64,000 bases of DNA from Shewanella vesiculosa (GTDB taxonomy: Bacteria > Pseudomonadota > Gammaproteobacteria > Enterobacterales > Shewanellaceae), in contig NZ_CP073588.1 in assembly GCF_021560015.1 (NCBI RefSeq), positions 1,364,001 through 1,428,000 of the forward strand, given 5' to 3'. Position 1 is the stretch's first letter; every line of letters starts with the position of its first letter. The notes beneath the pieces were generated by a model that saw only the letters and a program-made list of their open reading frames with translations, was not told the DNA's origin and searched no databases. Made by a program: the position numbers and the translations under genes. Below, in pieces: positions 1-8,711 of the stretch.

Positions 1-494
1 CCTTGCGAATTTTTTGTATACCAATTTGGGTGCTTATGCCTTAATTCATTATCCCAGGCACTATGATTCGCGACCCAATCTAAAATAACGTACATACCTA
101 ATTCGTGAGCAGCATTAACAAAGCTTTTTAAGTCATCTAAAGTACCAAACTCAGGGTTAACACCGTAGTAATCTTTTACTGAATAAGGGCTACCCAGCGA
201 CCCTTTTCTGTTTTCTTCGCCAATCGGATGAATCGGCATTAACCAAAGAATATCGACGCCAAGTTCTTTTAATCGTGGTAGTTGATGCTCAGCGGCTGCA
301 AATGTTCCTTCAGGCGTGAACTGTCGCGTATTAATTTGATAAAAACTTGCATTCTTACTCCACTGAGGATGCGTTAACTTCACATATTCTTGCGGAACAT
401 AATTTGAGGAAATATTCGTTGTCTTAGTTTTTTTACTTATATTAGTACAAGCACACAGCCCTAAAAGCAGTAATATGAGCGTAAGTTTTTTCAT
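1..494 (-). CDS. GH13 alpha-amylase-family lipoprotein (5' part only)
   Basis: The first about 164 residues of an alpha-glucan hydrolase, read leftward and cut by the window edge. The N-terminus is a lipoprotein signal (MKKLTLILLLLGLCAC, lipobox LCAC), so the enzyme is probably anchored in the periplasm or outer membrane. The start of the (beta/alpha)8 barrel follows: residues FYQINTRQFTPEGTFAA, then LKELGVDILWLMPIHPIGE, then GH13 conserved region I as DWVANH. The catalytic Asp/Glu/Asp lie beyond the edge, so the exact specificity cannot be read. The ATG at 494-492 is the natural start because the signal peptide begins there. It sits beside the fructan/sucrose locus but may not be co-regulated with it. 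Confidence 0.85.
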   Translation of the reverse strand, partial: MKKLTLILLLLGLCACTNISKKTKTTNISSNYVPQEYVKLTHPQWSKNASFYQINTRQFTPEGTFAAAEHQLPRLKELGVDILWLMPIHPIGEENRKGSLGSPYSVKDYYGVNPEFGTLDDLKSFVNAAHELGMYVILDWVANHSAWDNELRHKHPNWYTKNSQ

Positions 495-579
495 TTGTGG
501 AACACCTTAAACGATTAAGTTCAAAGAATATACGATGTAGCGACATTATTTTAAACAGTCCATTAACATGAATACGAAT

Positions 580-591
580 GCAAACCTTTGC
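580..591. promoter_or_regulatory. Operator-like palindrome upstream of the GH13 gene
   Basis: GCAAACCTTTGC is a 12-bp site with perfect 5-bp arms, about 85 bp upstream of the GH13 start codon. LacI-family sugar regulators use sites of this general form (GCAAA..TTTGC). It differs from the ACAACGTTGT sites ahead of susC, so a different regulator is implied. No protein in this window can be tied to it. Confidence 0.3.
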
Positions 592-612
592 GCCTGTCTA
601 GCATAATTACCT

Positions 613-858
613 TTTGGTTGGCCAACCATTGCCGTTGACACGCATATTTTTAGGTTAGCAAACCGGACTAAATTTGCCCCAGGCAAAAATGTCGATCAAG
701 TTGAACTGAATATGCTTAAAGTGGTGCCTAATGAGTTTAAAGTAGATGTTCATCATTGGTTTATTCTTCACGGACGGTACACTTGCTTAGCCAGAAAACC
801 CCGTTGCGGTTCCTGTATTATCGAAGACCTGTGCGAATTTAAGGATAAAACAGAGTAG
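613..858 (+). pseudogene. nth: 3' fragment of nth (endonuclease III), copy 1
   Basis: An open frame of 81 codons plus TAG that matches only the C-terminal part of endonuclease III. It begins at FGWPTIAVDTHIF, contains the catalytic-Asp region (VDTHIF), the HHW segment and the four cysteines of the [4Fe-4S] loop (C-x6-C-x2-C-x5-C), and ends with a normal stop. The helix-hairpin-helix, catalytic Lys and everything N-terminal are missing, and no start codon or ribosome site precedes it. It is therefore a truncated copy. Two more nth pieces lie near 13.1 and 24.2 kb. Confidence 0.85.
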
Positions 859-981
859 TGAGATCCTTGGATTCTTTTTCTGCCGGCTTTTAAGTTTTTG
901 TTGCCCTAAAATTAAGGTATAGATTTTCGGTAATAGATAAATTCAAGCCTCTTTTCCTTTATTTTCTTCATTACATTGGCA

Positions 982-1019
982 CTCAAACGAGTAACTATAA
1001 TAATTAGCACTCGTTTGAG
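982..1019. repeat. Inverted repeat, 11-bp arms
   Basis: CTCAAACGAGT (982-992) and ACTCGTTTGAG (1009-1019) are exact reverse complements separated by 16 bases. No T-run follows on either strand, so it is a poor intrinsic terminator. It could be a paired operator or part of the decayed sequence between nth copy 1 and lacI. Apart from this and the GH13 remnant, nothing is recognisable in 859-1337. Confidence 0.5.
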
Positions 1020-1070
1020 CACCATTATGTGACTATTTAATGTATAAAATTTTCGCTTAGCTTATTAATA

Positions 1071-1200
1071 TCACTGAACATACACTCTATATTCCCAAGG
1101 TTTCAATTTAAAGCTTATCTGTTGAGTAAGTTTACCTTTTTGCTTACTCAATAACGCTGTATATTCTCCAGATGTTTGTGGTCAAAAATCATCTGATTTA
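1071..1200 (-). pseudogene. C-terminal remnant of a GH13-type enzyme
   Basis: Read leftward, a short frame gives TSGEYTALLSKQKGK, then about eight residues, then FKLKPWEYRVYVQ and a stop at 1071-1073. A C-terminal beta-domain ending in LKPWEYRVY is typical of alpha-amylase-like GH13 enzymes. An in-frame stop lies just upstream, and no catalytic barrel is present within reach. I read it as the tail of a deleted GH13 gene; the match is short, so confidence is moderate. The frame contains an inverted repeat (TTGAGTAAG at 1122-1130, CTTACTCAA at 1143-1151). Confidence 0.45.
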
Positions 1201-1337
1201 GCAATAAAAAATTTGGCTACAGTAAGCCAAGATTTATAGTTACTGCTTATATTTGTAATAAAACTATTATAAAAACACATAAATAAAATCTAATCAGCTG
1301 TTATACTCTAATGACTCAGAGAGGGTCTTATTCTAGT

Positions 1338-2333
1338 ATGGTTACAATTAAGCAAGTGGCTGTCCACGCAGGTGTTTCATTCAAAACAGTATCGCGAGTG
1401 GTCAATAATGATCCAACAGTCAAAAAGATTAACCGCGAGAAGGTTCTTAAAGCAATAAAAGAATTAGATTATCGCCCTAATCGTGCGGCAAGCTTAACGC
1501 GACGTAAAAAATCAAACATTTACGCAATTATTGCTGATGAACTGCTTAGTGTTCCTTATACTTTCGATATTATTCGTGGTGCCCAAGAAATTGCTTGGCA
1601 GAAAAATAAAGAACTATTGATCCTCAATGTTAACGAAACCCAAGCGAGTATAGACAGAGCTATCGAAAGCCTTTTAGAGTATCGCGTAGAGGGTGTTATC
1701 TATTCAGCAATGTATCATCGCCAAGTTGTAATCGCTGATGAACTAAAAAAAATCCCAACTATTTTAGCTAACTGCTTCCCTGCTTCAAATAACTTTCCTT
1801 GCGTAGTACCTGATGAGCAACAAGCCGGTGAAGATATTACCGATGCATTAATACGTAAAGGCTATCGTCGAATTGCTTTCTTAAACTTAAATGAGCATAT
1901 AATTGCTGCCAAAGGTCGCAAACAAGGCGTTATAAATTCATTTAAAAAGCACGGCTTACCGCTCGATGATTTACTCATTGAATCGGTTATTTTTTGTCAA
2001 GCCGATGGTAGTGATATTTCTACCTCGAGAGAATCTGCGGCGCGAGTGATAGACGAGTTTAAACCTGATGCTATTATTTGTGGTCAAGATCCCATGGCGC
2101 TGGAAATTTATTTTGTTGTGCATGATAAAGGAATGATCGTTGGTAAGGACATTGGTATTGCAAGTTTTGATGATTGGGGCAGTATTCCAGAATTATTACA
2201 ACCAAATTTAACCACCATGGCACTACCACATCATGCGATGGGACGTTGGGCAATGGAATACCTGATAGAGCAGCGCACTGATATTGTTCACCACCACTTA
2301 CCGTTTAAATTGATTGCTCGCAATTCGTTTTAA
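1338..2333 (+). CDS. LacI-family transcriptional regulator of the fructan/sucrose locus
   Basis: A LacI/GalR-type repressor of about 331 residues. The N-terminal helix-turn-helix reads VTIKQVAVHAGVSFKTVSRV with a hinge helix RPNRAASLTRRK near residue 50. A periplasmic-binding-protein-like effector domain follows (ANCFPASNNFPCVVPDEQQAG, then IGIASFDDWG near the end). I prefer the ATG at 1338 over one at 1311 because the family begins M-x-T-I-x-x-V-A. It converges on the sucrose permease gene, with a 29-bp tail overlap. It probably binds the two ACAACGTTGT palindromes ahead of susC and responds to sucrose, fructose or a phosphorylated product; effector and target are inferred from position. Confidence 0.88.
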   Translation: MVTIKQVAVHAGVSFKTVSRVVNNDPTVKKINREKVLKAIKELDYRPNRAASLTRRKKSNIYAIIADELLSVPYTFDIIRGAQEIAWQKNKELLILNVNETQASIDRAIESLLEYRVEGVIYSAMYHRQVVIADELKKIPTILANCFPASNNFPCVVPDEQQAGEDITDALIRKGYRRIAFLNLNEHIIAAKGRKQGVINSFKKHGLPLDDLLIESVIFCQADGSDISTSRESAARVIDEFKPDAIICGQDPMALEIYFVVHDKGMIVGKDIGIASFDDWGSIPELLQPNLTTMALPHHAMGRWAMEYLIEQRTDIVHHHLPFKLIARNSF

Positions 2334-3519
2334 TAAAATCTGTTTTTAATGCAAAAAACGATAATACGATAAACACACAGATAACCAAACCCAAATATTG
2401 ATAGGCTAACGCAAAGCCTACATGATCATATAAAACGCCTACCCCGACGGCTAACATTGATGCCACCAATTGCGTAGTGAATTGAAAGCCAATAATATAG
2501 ATCATCGCTGAATAGCGAGCGTCAAAATGCATATTGATATATTTAAATAACGCAATTAGCATCAGCGGTAATTCAATTGCGTGTAACAATTTCAATAAAC
2601 TAATGCTGATAGGATCACTAACAACCCCCGAGCAATATATTCGTATCGCCATCAATACACCACTTAACAGCAACGAATTTTTAACGCCCAAATAATTCAC
2701 CCATTTTACAGCTAAATACAAAATAACCGCTTCAAGGATAACTTGCGCTGAAGTTAAATAGCCAAAAATTTCTCGACCTTGCTCTGGGGTGTCAAAAAAA
2801 GAGGTGTAATAAATAGCAAATTGCTGATCAAATACCGCATAAATACAACTAACACCGATCACAAACACACTTAACCGCCACAGTCCTGCGATTTTAAAAA
2901 AGGCTTTAAGCTGTTTTACAGGAGTAAAAGTTCGAGAAGGTGCTATTTCACTCTGATTTTGTGCGACCTTAACAAAGGCTAAAAAACCTATTAAGCAAAC
3001 CGCCGCAATGCTTGATAACCAATAATTTAAACTAGGGGATAAATTAAACGATAAACCGGCAAAGTAGCTTGCCATGGCCCAACCCAGTGACCCCCACATT
3101 CGAGCTTTACCAAATTCAAAGTTCGTCGAGCGACTTTGTTTATCAATATAACTTTCAAGCGTCCCTACTCCAGCTAAAAATGCACATGAAAAAACGGCAC
3201 CGCCTAAAATAGCAGCCAGATAAAACTGCGTTTGTAGTAGTGGCGCATATACATAACTAACAAACGGGCCAATCAACATGATGAAAAATGCAATGAAGTA
3301 AAGTAGTGTTTTTTGTAAACCGAGTTTATCTTGCAAAATGCCGTAGCAAGGCATCACGAGTAAAGCCATGATGGAATTAATACTAAAGATAATCCCGACT
3401 TTAGCACTATTGAGGCCTACTTCTTGACTAAGCCAAATAGGAAATAATGAAAAAGAAAAAGACCATGCCATAAAATAAACAAACAAAATGACACTTAAGA
3501 GTCGATAGTTGCTACTCAT
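2305..3519 (-). CDS. cscB: CscB/LacY-type sucrose:proton symporter
   Basis: A 404-residue, 12-helix major facilitator of the oligosaccharide:H+ symporter family. It resembles E. coli CscB more than LacY along its length: YGILQDKLGLQKTL after helix 2, GPFVSYVYAPLLQ, FEFGKARMWGSLGWA, and LLKLLHAIELPLM. Inner-membrane import of sucrose released from fructan ends, or of free sucrose, is the expected role. I chose the ATG at 3519; an ATG at 3528 adds three residues but sits only 2 nt after AAGG. It is the last gene of the leftward susC-susD-porter-GH32-cscB run, 53 nt after the GH32 stop, and overlaps the lacI tail. Confidence 0.85.
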   Translation of the reverse strand: MSSNYRLLSVILFVYFMAWSFSFSLFPIWLSQEVGLNSAKVGIIFSINSIMALLVMPCYGILQDKLGLQKTLLYFIAFFIMLIGPFVSYVYAPLLQTQFYLAAILGGAVFSCAFLAGVGTLESYIDKQSRSTNFEFGKARMWGSLGWAMASYFAGLSFNLSPSLNYWLSSIAAVCLIGFLAFVKVAQNQSEIAPSRTFTPVKQLKAFFKIAGLWRLSVFVIGVSCIYAVFDQQFAIYYTSFFDTPEQGREIFGYLTSAQVILEAVILYLAVKWVNYLGVKNSLLLSGVLMAIRIYCSGVVSDPISISLLKLLHAIELPLMLIALFKYINMHFDARYSAMIYIIGFQFTTQLVASMLAVGVGVLYDHVGFALAYQYLGLVICVFIVLSFFALKTDFIKTNCEQSI

Positions 3520-3580
3520 ATATCGCATAGCCTTGGAGAAAGATTAATGACTCTATAATAATATAGAGTCATTTTGGAAG

Positions 3581-5593
3581 TTATTTTTCTATTGCTATAT
3601 TATTTAACTTAACGTCACTAAGCGACAAAGGCTGCTCAGCACTTACTTGTATTTTATTGTAAGGAGAGGTTGGAAAAACAATCGAGGTCATAGAGCTAAC
3701 CCCTTTATTTACAAACACTTCTACCGACGCTTTATCTACCCATATCTCAACATCGTAATACTCAAGGCCCTTTTGTAATGGGGCTGTTTGTAAAGATGCA
3801 AAACCATCTTCAAAGTCTTTTAAACCTGATTGTCTGCGATCAAGTACAAGTTGCCCTTGAGCTGGGTTTAGCTGCAGCTTAGTGTATTCACCCGTATCAG
3901 AGCTAAGCACGATATCAGTAACTTGCTCAGCGTTTGATAAACTAAAGCTCACCTTAAATTGCCCAGGTTCAACAGTAAAAAGCTCATCTAACTGATAGCT
4001 ATTTGCACCAGTTAGGCTTGCCTTTTGTTGTGTGTTACTCAATAAACTATCGAGTTCTTTAATAGGCTGAGATGCTAAACGCACGCCACTTGCTGTTTGC
4101 AATAAGGTTAATTCTCTGGGAATCGTCATTGCACTGCGCCATACTTCAGTGGGTACTTGGTTTGCGTATTGCCAGTTACTCATCCACCCCATAAATAAGT
4201 GTCTACCGTCTTTGACATCAGAAAAAGTGACACCTGCATAATTATCTGTGCCGTAGTCTAACCATATTGAAGGTTCATATCTTTCATTTGCTGCATTATC
4301 AGAAAATACGATATCAGCGATTTTTATATGCCCCCAATCACCTCGTTCATTGTCGACCACTTTAATATAAGCTTGCTGGCCTTTTAATTGACTCACGTTC
4401 CATGAACGCTCTGTCATAGTACCGGTATTATTTCCGCTTGCGGTTTTAACAATCTCGCCATTAACTAACAACTGTATTGCGGTACTATTGTGATGCTTTC
4501 CGCCTGCAATCTTGAAGTTAATGAAATCATGATCGATCGCAAATGATGTTGAGGTTAATGTGCCAATTGCCTTATCAGAACCTTTAAAAGAACTGGCAAT
4601 CGTATTTGCTGGTTGATCATTAACTATATGGAATGCATCACCAGATACTTGCCAATTTTTTAAACCACTCTTGAAATTAGAAAAATCAAGTCCTTGGGGG
4701 AAAACGGCTGGCGTTGCGGTAAGCATTTTTTGATAATCACTATCAAGTACAAATTTTTCACCGTCGAAATCGCCGACAAAGTATTGTGTACCAGAGCCGC
4801 CATTTGGCGCGCCTGGGTTGATGCTCACTAATAAAACATATTTATATTCATCTGTGCCTTCAATACGCACGCGAATAAGGTCTGGACACTCCCATACACC
4901 TGCGTGACTTCCCCAATCGGCGCCAAAGTTACTTTCAAATTGCCATGTTTTTAAATCTTTTGAGCTGTAAAAGCCAATATGATCATCTTGGGCCAATACC
5001 ATGACCCACTGCTGGGTATCCTCATGCCAACTTACTTTAGGATCACGAAAATCACGGATCCCAGGGTTTTTTAATACCGGATTATTAGCGTATTTTTTCC
5101 ATGTACGACCTTTATCGGTGCTATATGCTACGCCTTGGGTTTGAAAATCAATCGCCCCCAGTGCAGCCTTTTTATCATCGTGATAAGTAAATATAGCCAC
5201 TAATGGTGGATTTTCTTTAGTGCCAAAGCCGCTACTATTTTGCCAATCAACCACCGCACTACCGGAGAAGATAGTACCGTGCTCATCAGGAAACAGCTTA
5301 ATGTCTTGATGCTGCCAATGAACCATATCTTTACTAATTGCATGTCCCCAATGCATTGGCCCCCATACAGATGAATCAGGATTATGCTGGTAAAACAGAT
5401 GATATTCACCTTGGTAATAAACCATACCGTTAGGATCATTCATCCAATGCTTTTTAGGGGTAAAATGAAAAGCGGGACGAAACACCTCTTTGCTAGGTTT
5501 ATCTACACCCTCAAGGGCAGTTTTTTCAGTTTGATTTGTCATGCTACATGCTGCCAAAAATGATGAAATTAACACTAAATTAACGGTTCGCAT
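3581..5593 (-). CDS. GH32 fructan beta-fructosidase (levanase/inulinase) lipoprotein
   Basis: A 670-residue fructan hydrolase exported as a lipoprotein (LISSFLAAC, Cys16). The five-bladed GH32 propeller shows the nucleophile motif WMNDPNG (Asp53), RDP (183-185) and the acid/base motif ECP (Glu235). The C-terminal beta-sandwich ends near residue 665. Between blades, about residues 290-430, there is an inserted beta-rich module (DFSNFKSGLKNW to IKIADIVFSDN), the kind of insertion seen in bacterial levanases with an embedded carbohydrate-binding domain. It should release fructose, and sucrose from chain ends, from levan or inulin chains brought in by SusC/SusD. Its 5' end overlaps the porter stop codon by 14 bp, so the two are translationally linked. 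Levan versus inulin preference cannot be read. Confidence 0.88.
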   Translation of the reverse strand: MRTVNLVLISSFLAACSMTNQTEKTALEGVDKPSKEVFRPAFHFTPKKHWMNDPNGMVYYQGEYHLFYQHNPDSSVWGPMHWGHAISKDMVHWQHQDIKLFPDEHGTIFSGSAVVDWQNSSGFGTKENPPLVAIFTYHDDKKAALGAIDFQTQGVAYSTDKGRTWKKYANNPVLKNPGIRDFRDPKVSWHEDTQQWVMVLAQDDHIGFYSSKDLKTWQFESNFGADWGSHAGVWECPDLIRVRIEGTDEYKYVLLVSINPGAPNGGSGTQYFVGDFDGEKFVLDSDYQKMLTATPAVFPQGLDFSNFKSGLKNWQVSGDAFHIVNDQPANTIASSFKGSDKAIGTLTSTSFAIDHDFINFKIAGGKHHNSTAIQLLVNGEIVKTASGNNTGTMTERSWNVSQLKGQQAYIKVVDNERGDWGHIKIADIVFSDNAANERYEPSIWLDYGTDNYAGVTFSDVKDGRHLFMGWMSNWQYANQVPTEVWRSAMTIPRELTLLQTASGVRLASQPIKELDSLLSNTQQKASLTGANSYQLDELFTVEPGQFKVSFSLSNAEQVTDIVLSSDTGEYTKLQLNPAQGQLVLDRRQSGLKDFEDGFASLQTAPLQKGLEYYDVEIWVDKASVEVFVNKGVSSMTSIVFPTSPYNKIQVSAEQPLSLSDVKLNNIAIEK

Positions 5594-6917
5594 CTAATGC
5601 TCCATGCTTATTATTGGTATCTAATGAAATTGCTTCTAAAGACCGTCCTTTTGTTTCTGGCATAAACCACGCAACAAAAATTAACTGCCCTAACATCATT
5701 AACGTAAAGAAAGTGAATACTTCAGTGGCACTAAAGCGCTCTAAGAAAAATGGCATAAGTAAAGTGATTGCTGCGGCAAAAAACCAATGCGTACCGGAGC
5801 CCAAAGACTGACCTTTTGAACGTACATTATTAGGAAATATTTCTGCAATGAAGACCCAAATAACGGTACCTTGGCCAATGGCATGAGCGGCAATAAACAC
5901 AAATACAAACGCTACAACCGTTAAGCCGCCAGAATCCGTACTAAACGCCCATGCCACCACCGAAAGAGAAATAACATAGCCAATTGAGCGTATATACATC
6001 AGCGCACGGCGACCATACTTATCAATCAAAGATAAACCTAGCATGGTAAAACATAAGTTAACCACACCGATCCCTGCGCCTGAAAGTAATGATTGATTTA
6101 CATCCAAACCAGCAAGTTCAAATACACGCGGGGCATAATAAATAATAAAGTTAATGCCAGATAATTGATTAAATGCGGCAAATAAAAATGCAAATAATAT
6201 GGCCTTATTGTAACTACCACCAAATAGCTTTGATTGACTGTTGTGTAACTTGTCGCGCTCAATTTCATTTAATACTTGGTCTGGATTTTCTTCACCTAAG
6301 GTAACTAAAATGGAACGCGCTTTGGTTCTCTGATTTTTCTTTTGCAATAACCAACGTGGGCTTTCAGGTGCCTTAATGATCATTAACAAATAAGCTAAGG
6401 CAGGTATTGCCTCCACACCTAACATTAAACGCCAATCAATTGAGGATGTACCTGCAATTAAAAAATTAGAAACAAACGCGACTAAGATACCAAATACAAT
6501 TTGGAACTGATAAAGCGCAACCAAACGGCCACGGAACTTAGCAGGCGCAATCTCAGAAATATAGGCAGGTACAACAATTGAAGAAATCCCCACTCCCACA
6601 CCGCCAATAAATCGCAATAAAGCAAAGCTGTAAACTTCAGGAGCCATGGCAGAGCCAAGTGCCGAAATAAAAAATAACACCCCGACTAAAATCAATGTCG
6701 GTTTTCTCCCCCACTTATCGCATGGGTAATTACCGGTTAATGCACCAAGTAGTGTTCCCCATAAAGCCGAAGACATAATAAAAAGACCATGAAATAACGA
6801 ACTCGTATTCCATAATGCTTGAATAGGTTTATCAGCACCGGATATAACCGCGGTATCAAAACCGAATAAAAATCCAGCAACTGCAACAGTCGCTGACCAG
6901 TAAATAATTTTTTTCAT
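5580..6917 (-). CDS. MFS sugar porter (fructose/hexose:H+ symporter family)
   Basis: About 445 residues with 12 predicted helices and the hallmark motifs of the sugar porter family (XylE/GalP/GLUT): GFLFGFDTAVISGA in helix 1, DKWGRKPTL between helices 2 and 3, PESPRWLLQKK after helix 6, NQLSGINFIIYYAPRVF in helix 7, DKYGRRALM, and PETKGRSLE at the C-terminus. It most likely imports fructose made by the downstream GH32 enzyme. The start at 6917 (MKKIIYW) has AAGAG just upstream and removes an unlikely 16-residue extension. The gene follows susD by 51 nt and overlaps the GH32 gene by 14 bp. Confidence 0.87.
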   Translation of the reverse strand: MKKIIYWSATVAVAGFLFGFDTAVISGADKPIQALWNTSSLFHGLFIMSSALWGTLLGALTGNYPCDKWGRKPTLILVGVLFFISALGSAMAPEVYSFALLRFIGGVGVGISSIVVPAYISEIAPAKFRGRLVALYQFQIVFGILVAFVSNFLIAGTSSIDWRLMLGVEAIPALAYLLMIIKAPESPRWLLQKKNQRTKARSILVTLGEENPDQVLNEIERDKLHNSQSKLFGGSYNKAILFAFLFAAFNQLSGINFIIYYAPRVFELAGLDVNQSLLSGAGIGVVNLCFTMLGLSLIDKYGRRALMYIRSIGYVISLSVVAWAFSTDSGGLTVVAFVFVFIAAHAIGQGTVIWVFIAEIFPNNVRSKGQSLGSGTHWFFAAAITLLMPFFLERFSATEVFTFFTLMMLGQLIFVAWFMPETKGRSLEAISLDTNNKHGALDANR

Positions 6918-6968
6918 AATCACTCTTAACACGTTAAATTTAAAAGGTGGGCCGAAACCCACCATTAA

Positions 6969-8678
6969 TTAGTAACCTGAGTTTTGTGTATACAAACCAC
7001 CACTTAAAATCATTTGCTGATTCGGAATAGGTAAATACTCATCACGACCTTTAGTGAAAACAGCATCGGCCAAATAAGGTTTGCGTAACGCTTCAATTGC
7101 TAAATAACTATCAATCGTTTCTTTCGCTATTCCCCAACGCACTAAGTCAAAAAAGCGATGTCCTTCAAGCCCTAATTCTAAACGTCGCTCAAAGCGCAAT
7201 GCCTCTCTTGCTTGCTCTTTAGAACCAAAACTTGTATAAGAGCCAATATTATAAATACTGGCGTTGTGTAATTTACCGGTGCTATTTTTAGCGCGCTCAC
7301 GAATGCGATTGATGATTGGCAATGCTTCGTCATACCGATCTAACTCAATTAACGCTTCTGCTTTCCAAAGTAATACATCAGCGTAACGAATGAGCGGTGT
7401 ATTTAATGAAAAGATAGGAAATGGTCCATTCTGACCACGACAACTACAATCTGGGTGTTCAAGATCCTTCATCGCTGTAAAGTTGCCATATATCCCCGGA
7501 GCTCGAGCCCAACTATCACCGCCGTGGATCAAATTCTCGTCATATTTAAATGGTTTACCTTCCATCGCCACAGTATGATCTAGGCGAGGATCAACTGCAT
7601 CGGTCACCTTGTCGTAATTGAAATCGTTAAAAGTGTCAAATAACGGTAAGCCTTGTTGATCTGTTTTAAACGCATTGACAAAATTTTCTGTTGGTACATG
7701 GAAACCACAGCAACCAAAGCCTCCAGCCAATGGAGCATTTAATGCACTAGGCCAGCTTCCACGTCCATCTGGCGAACCGTCATTTAAAGAACGCTGAATA
7801 GCGAATACTGATTCTTTGCCATTTTCACTTTCAAACAAAAAGTTATTCGCGTAATCATCAAATAAGCCATATACGCCCGCCTGTTCAATTTCATTAACCA
7901 GAGCGACCACTTTTACAAGTTTATCTTTATTAATATTGATAACTTGATGTAACTCATTCTGCTCATAAGCCTGGTAAAGCAATGTTTTAGCTAAATATGC
8001 CTTAGCAGATAACGCTGAAGCTCGCCCGACATCTTTTTGAGTTTGCGGTAAATGATTGGCAGCAAACTCAAAATCAGCAGCAATTTTATCCCATAACTCC
8101 TGATCGCTCAGATCACTATTAGTCGTGAGAAGTATCTGATCTTGTGTCATTGTTTCATCAATCCACGGGATATGTTTATGATGTATTTTTAAATCAAAGT
8201 AGAAAATACTGCGAATAAACCGCAGTTCGGATTGTTTTGCAGCACTGTCTTCAATTGCATCTGGCGCATTTGCGATTACCGCTAATGCTGAGTTGACTCT
8301 TGAAATACCGGTGTAATTACGTACCCATTTTTTGTTGTTCAAATCAATCAAATCTGGCGGGAATGACTCCATATCAGGCACTACTGGCTGATATAAAGAC
8401 AAAGCATGATAAGCAAAAATATCACCAGGTCCATTACCGCCTTTATGGGCGTCTCCTGCGCGTAAATTCCCCGTCGGCCATAAAAAGTTAGGCGCGGTAT
8501 AATGATCGTTACCTAGATATGAGTAGGCTGCGATGATCAACGCATCTACATTTTTACTGTTAGAAACTTGTTCTTCGGTCAATACCCCTGAAGGTGCAAC
8601 ATCAAGATCAGAACCACCACACGAAGCTAAAAAAAGAGCAAATGTAGTTGCTGAAAATAGCGTTTTTATTTTATTCAT
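6969..8678 (-). CDS. SusD/RagB-family outer-membrane glycan-binding lipoprotein
   Basis: A 569-residue SusD-like protein. The lipoprotein signal ends FLASCGG (Cys20). The SusD N-terminal region follows (DLDVAPSGVLTEEQ), then helical TPR-like repeats (ASALSAKAYLAKTLLYQA). The conserved C-terminal part reads LIRYADVLLWKAEALIELDR, NRIRERA, and EQAREALRFERRLELGLEGHRFFDLVRWG. SusD proteins cap SusC and capture oligosaccharides at the cell surface. The start follows susC by 33 nt, so the two are co-transcribed. SusD is characteristic of Bacteroidetes, and its presence here with a LacI regulator suggests transfer. Confidence 0.92.
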   Translation of the reverse strand: MNKIKTLFSATTFALFLASCGGSDLDVAPSGVLTEEQVSNSKNVDALIIAAYSYLGNDHYTAPNFLWPTGNLRAGDAHKGGNGPGDIFAYHALSLYQPVVPDMESFPPDLIDLNNKKWVRNYTGISRVNSALAVIANAPDAIEDSAAKQSELRFIRSIFYFDLKIHHKHIPWIDETMTQDQILLTTNSDLSDQELWDKIAADFEFAANHLPQTQKDVGRASALSAKAYLAKTLLYQAYEQNELHQVININKDKLVKVVALVNEIEQAGVYGLFDDYANNFLFESENGKESVFAIQRSLNDGSPDGRGSWPSALNAPLAGGFGCCGFHVPTENFVNAFKTDQQGLPLFDTFNDFNYDKVTDAVDPRLDHTVAMEGKPFKYDENLIHGGDSWARAPGIYGNFTAMKDLEHPDCSCRGQNGPFPIFSLNTPLIRYADVLLWKAEALIELDRYDEALPIINRIRERAKNSTGKLHNASIYNIGSYTSFGSKEQAREALRFERRLELGLEGHRFFDLVRWGIAKETIDSYLAIEALRKPYLADAVFTKGRDEYLPIPNQQMILSGGLYTQNSGY

Positions 8679-8711
8679 AATAAGTGCTCGTATCGTTTTT
8701 GTTTTAATAAA

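Noticed and set aside
5200..5439. A 79-codon frame inside the GH32 gene, and many similar frames inside other genes
   Set aside because: Shadow frames of well-supported genes, without independent coding evidence.
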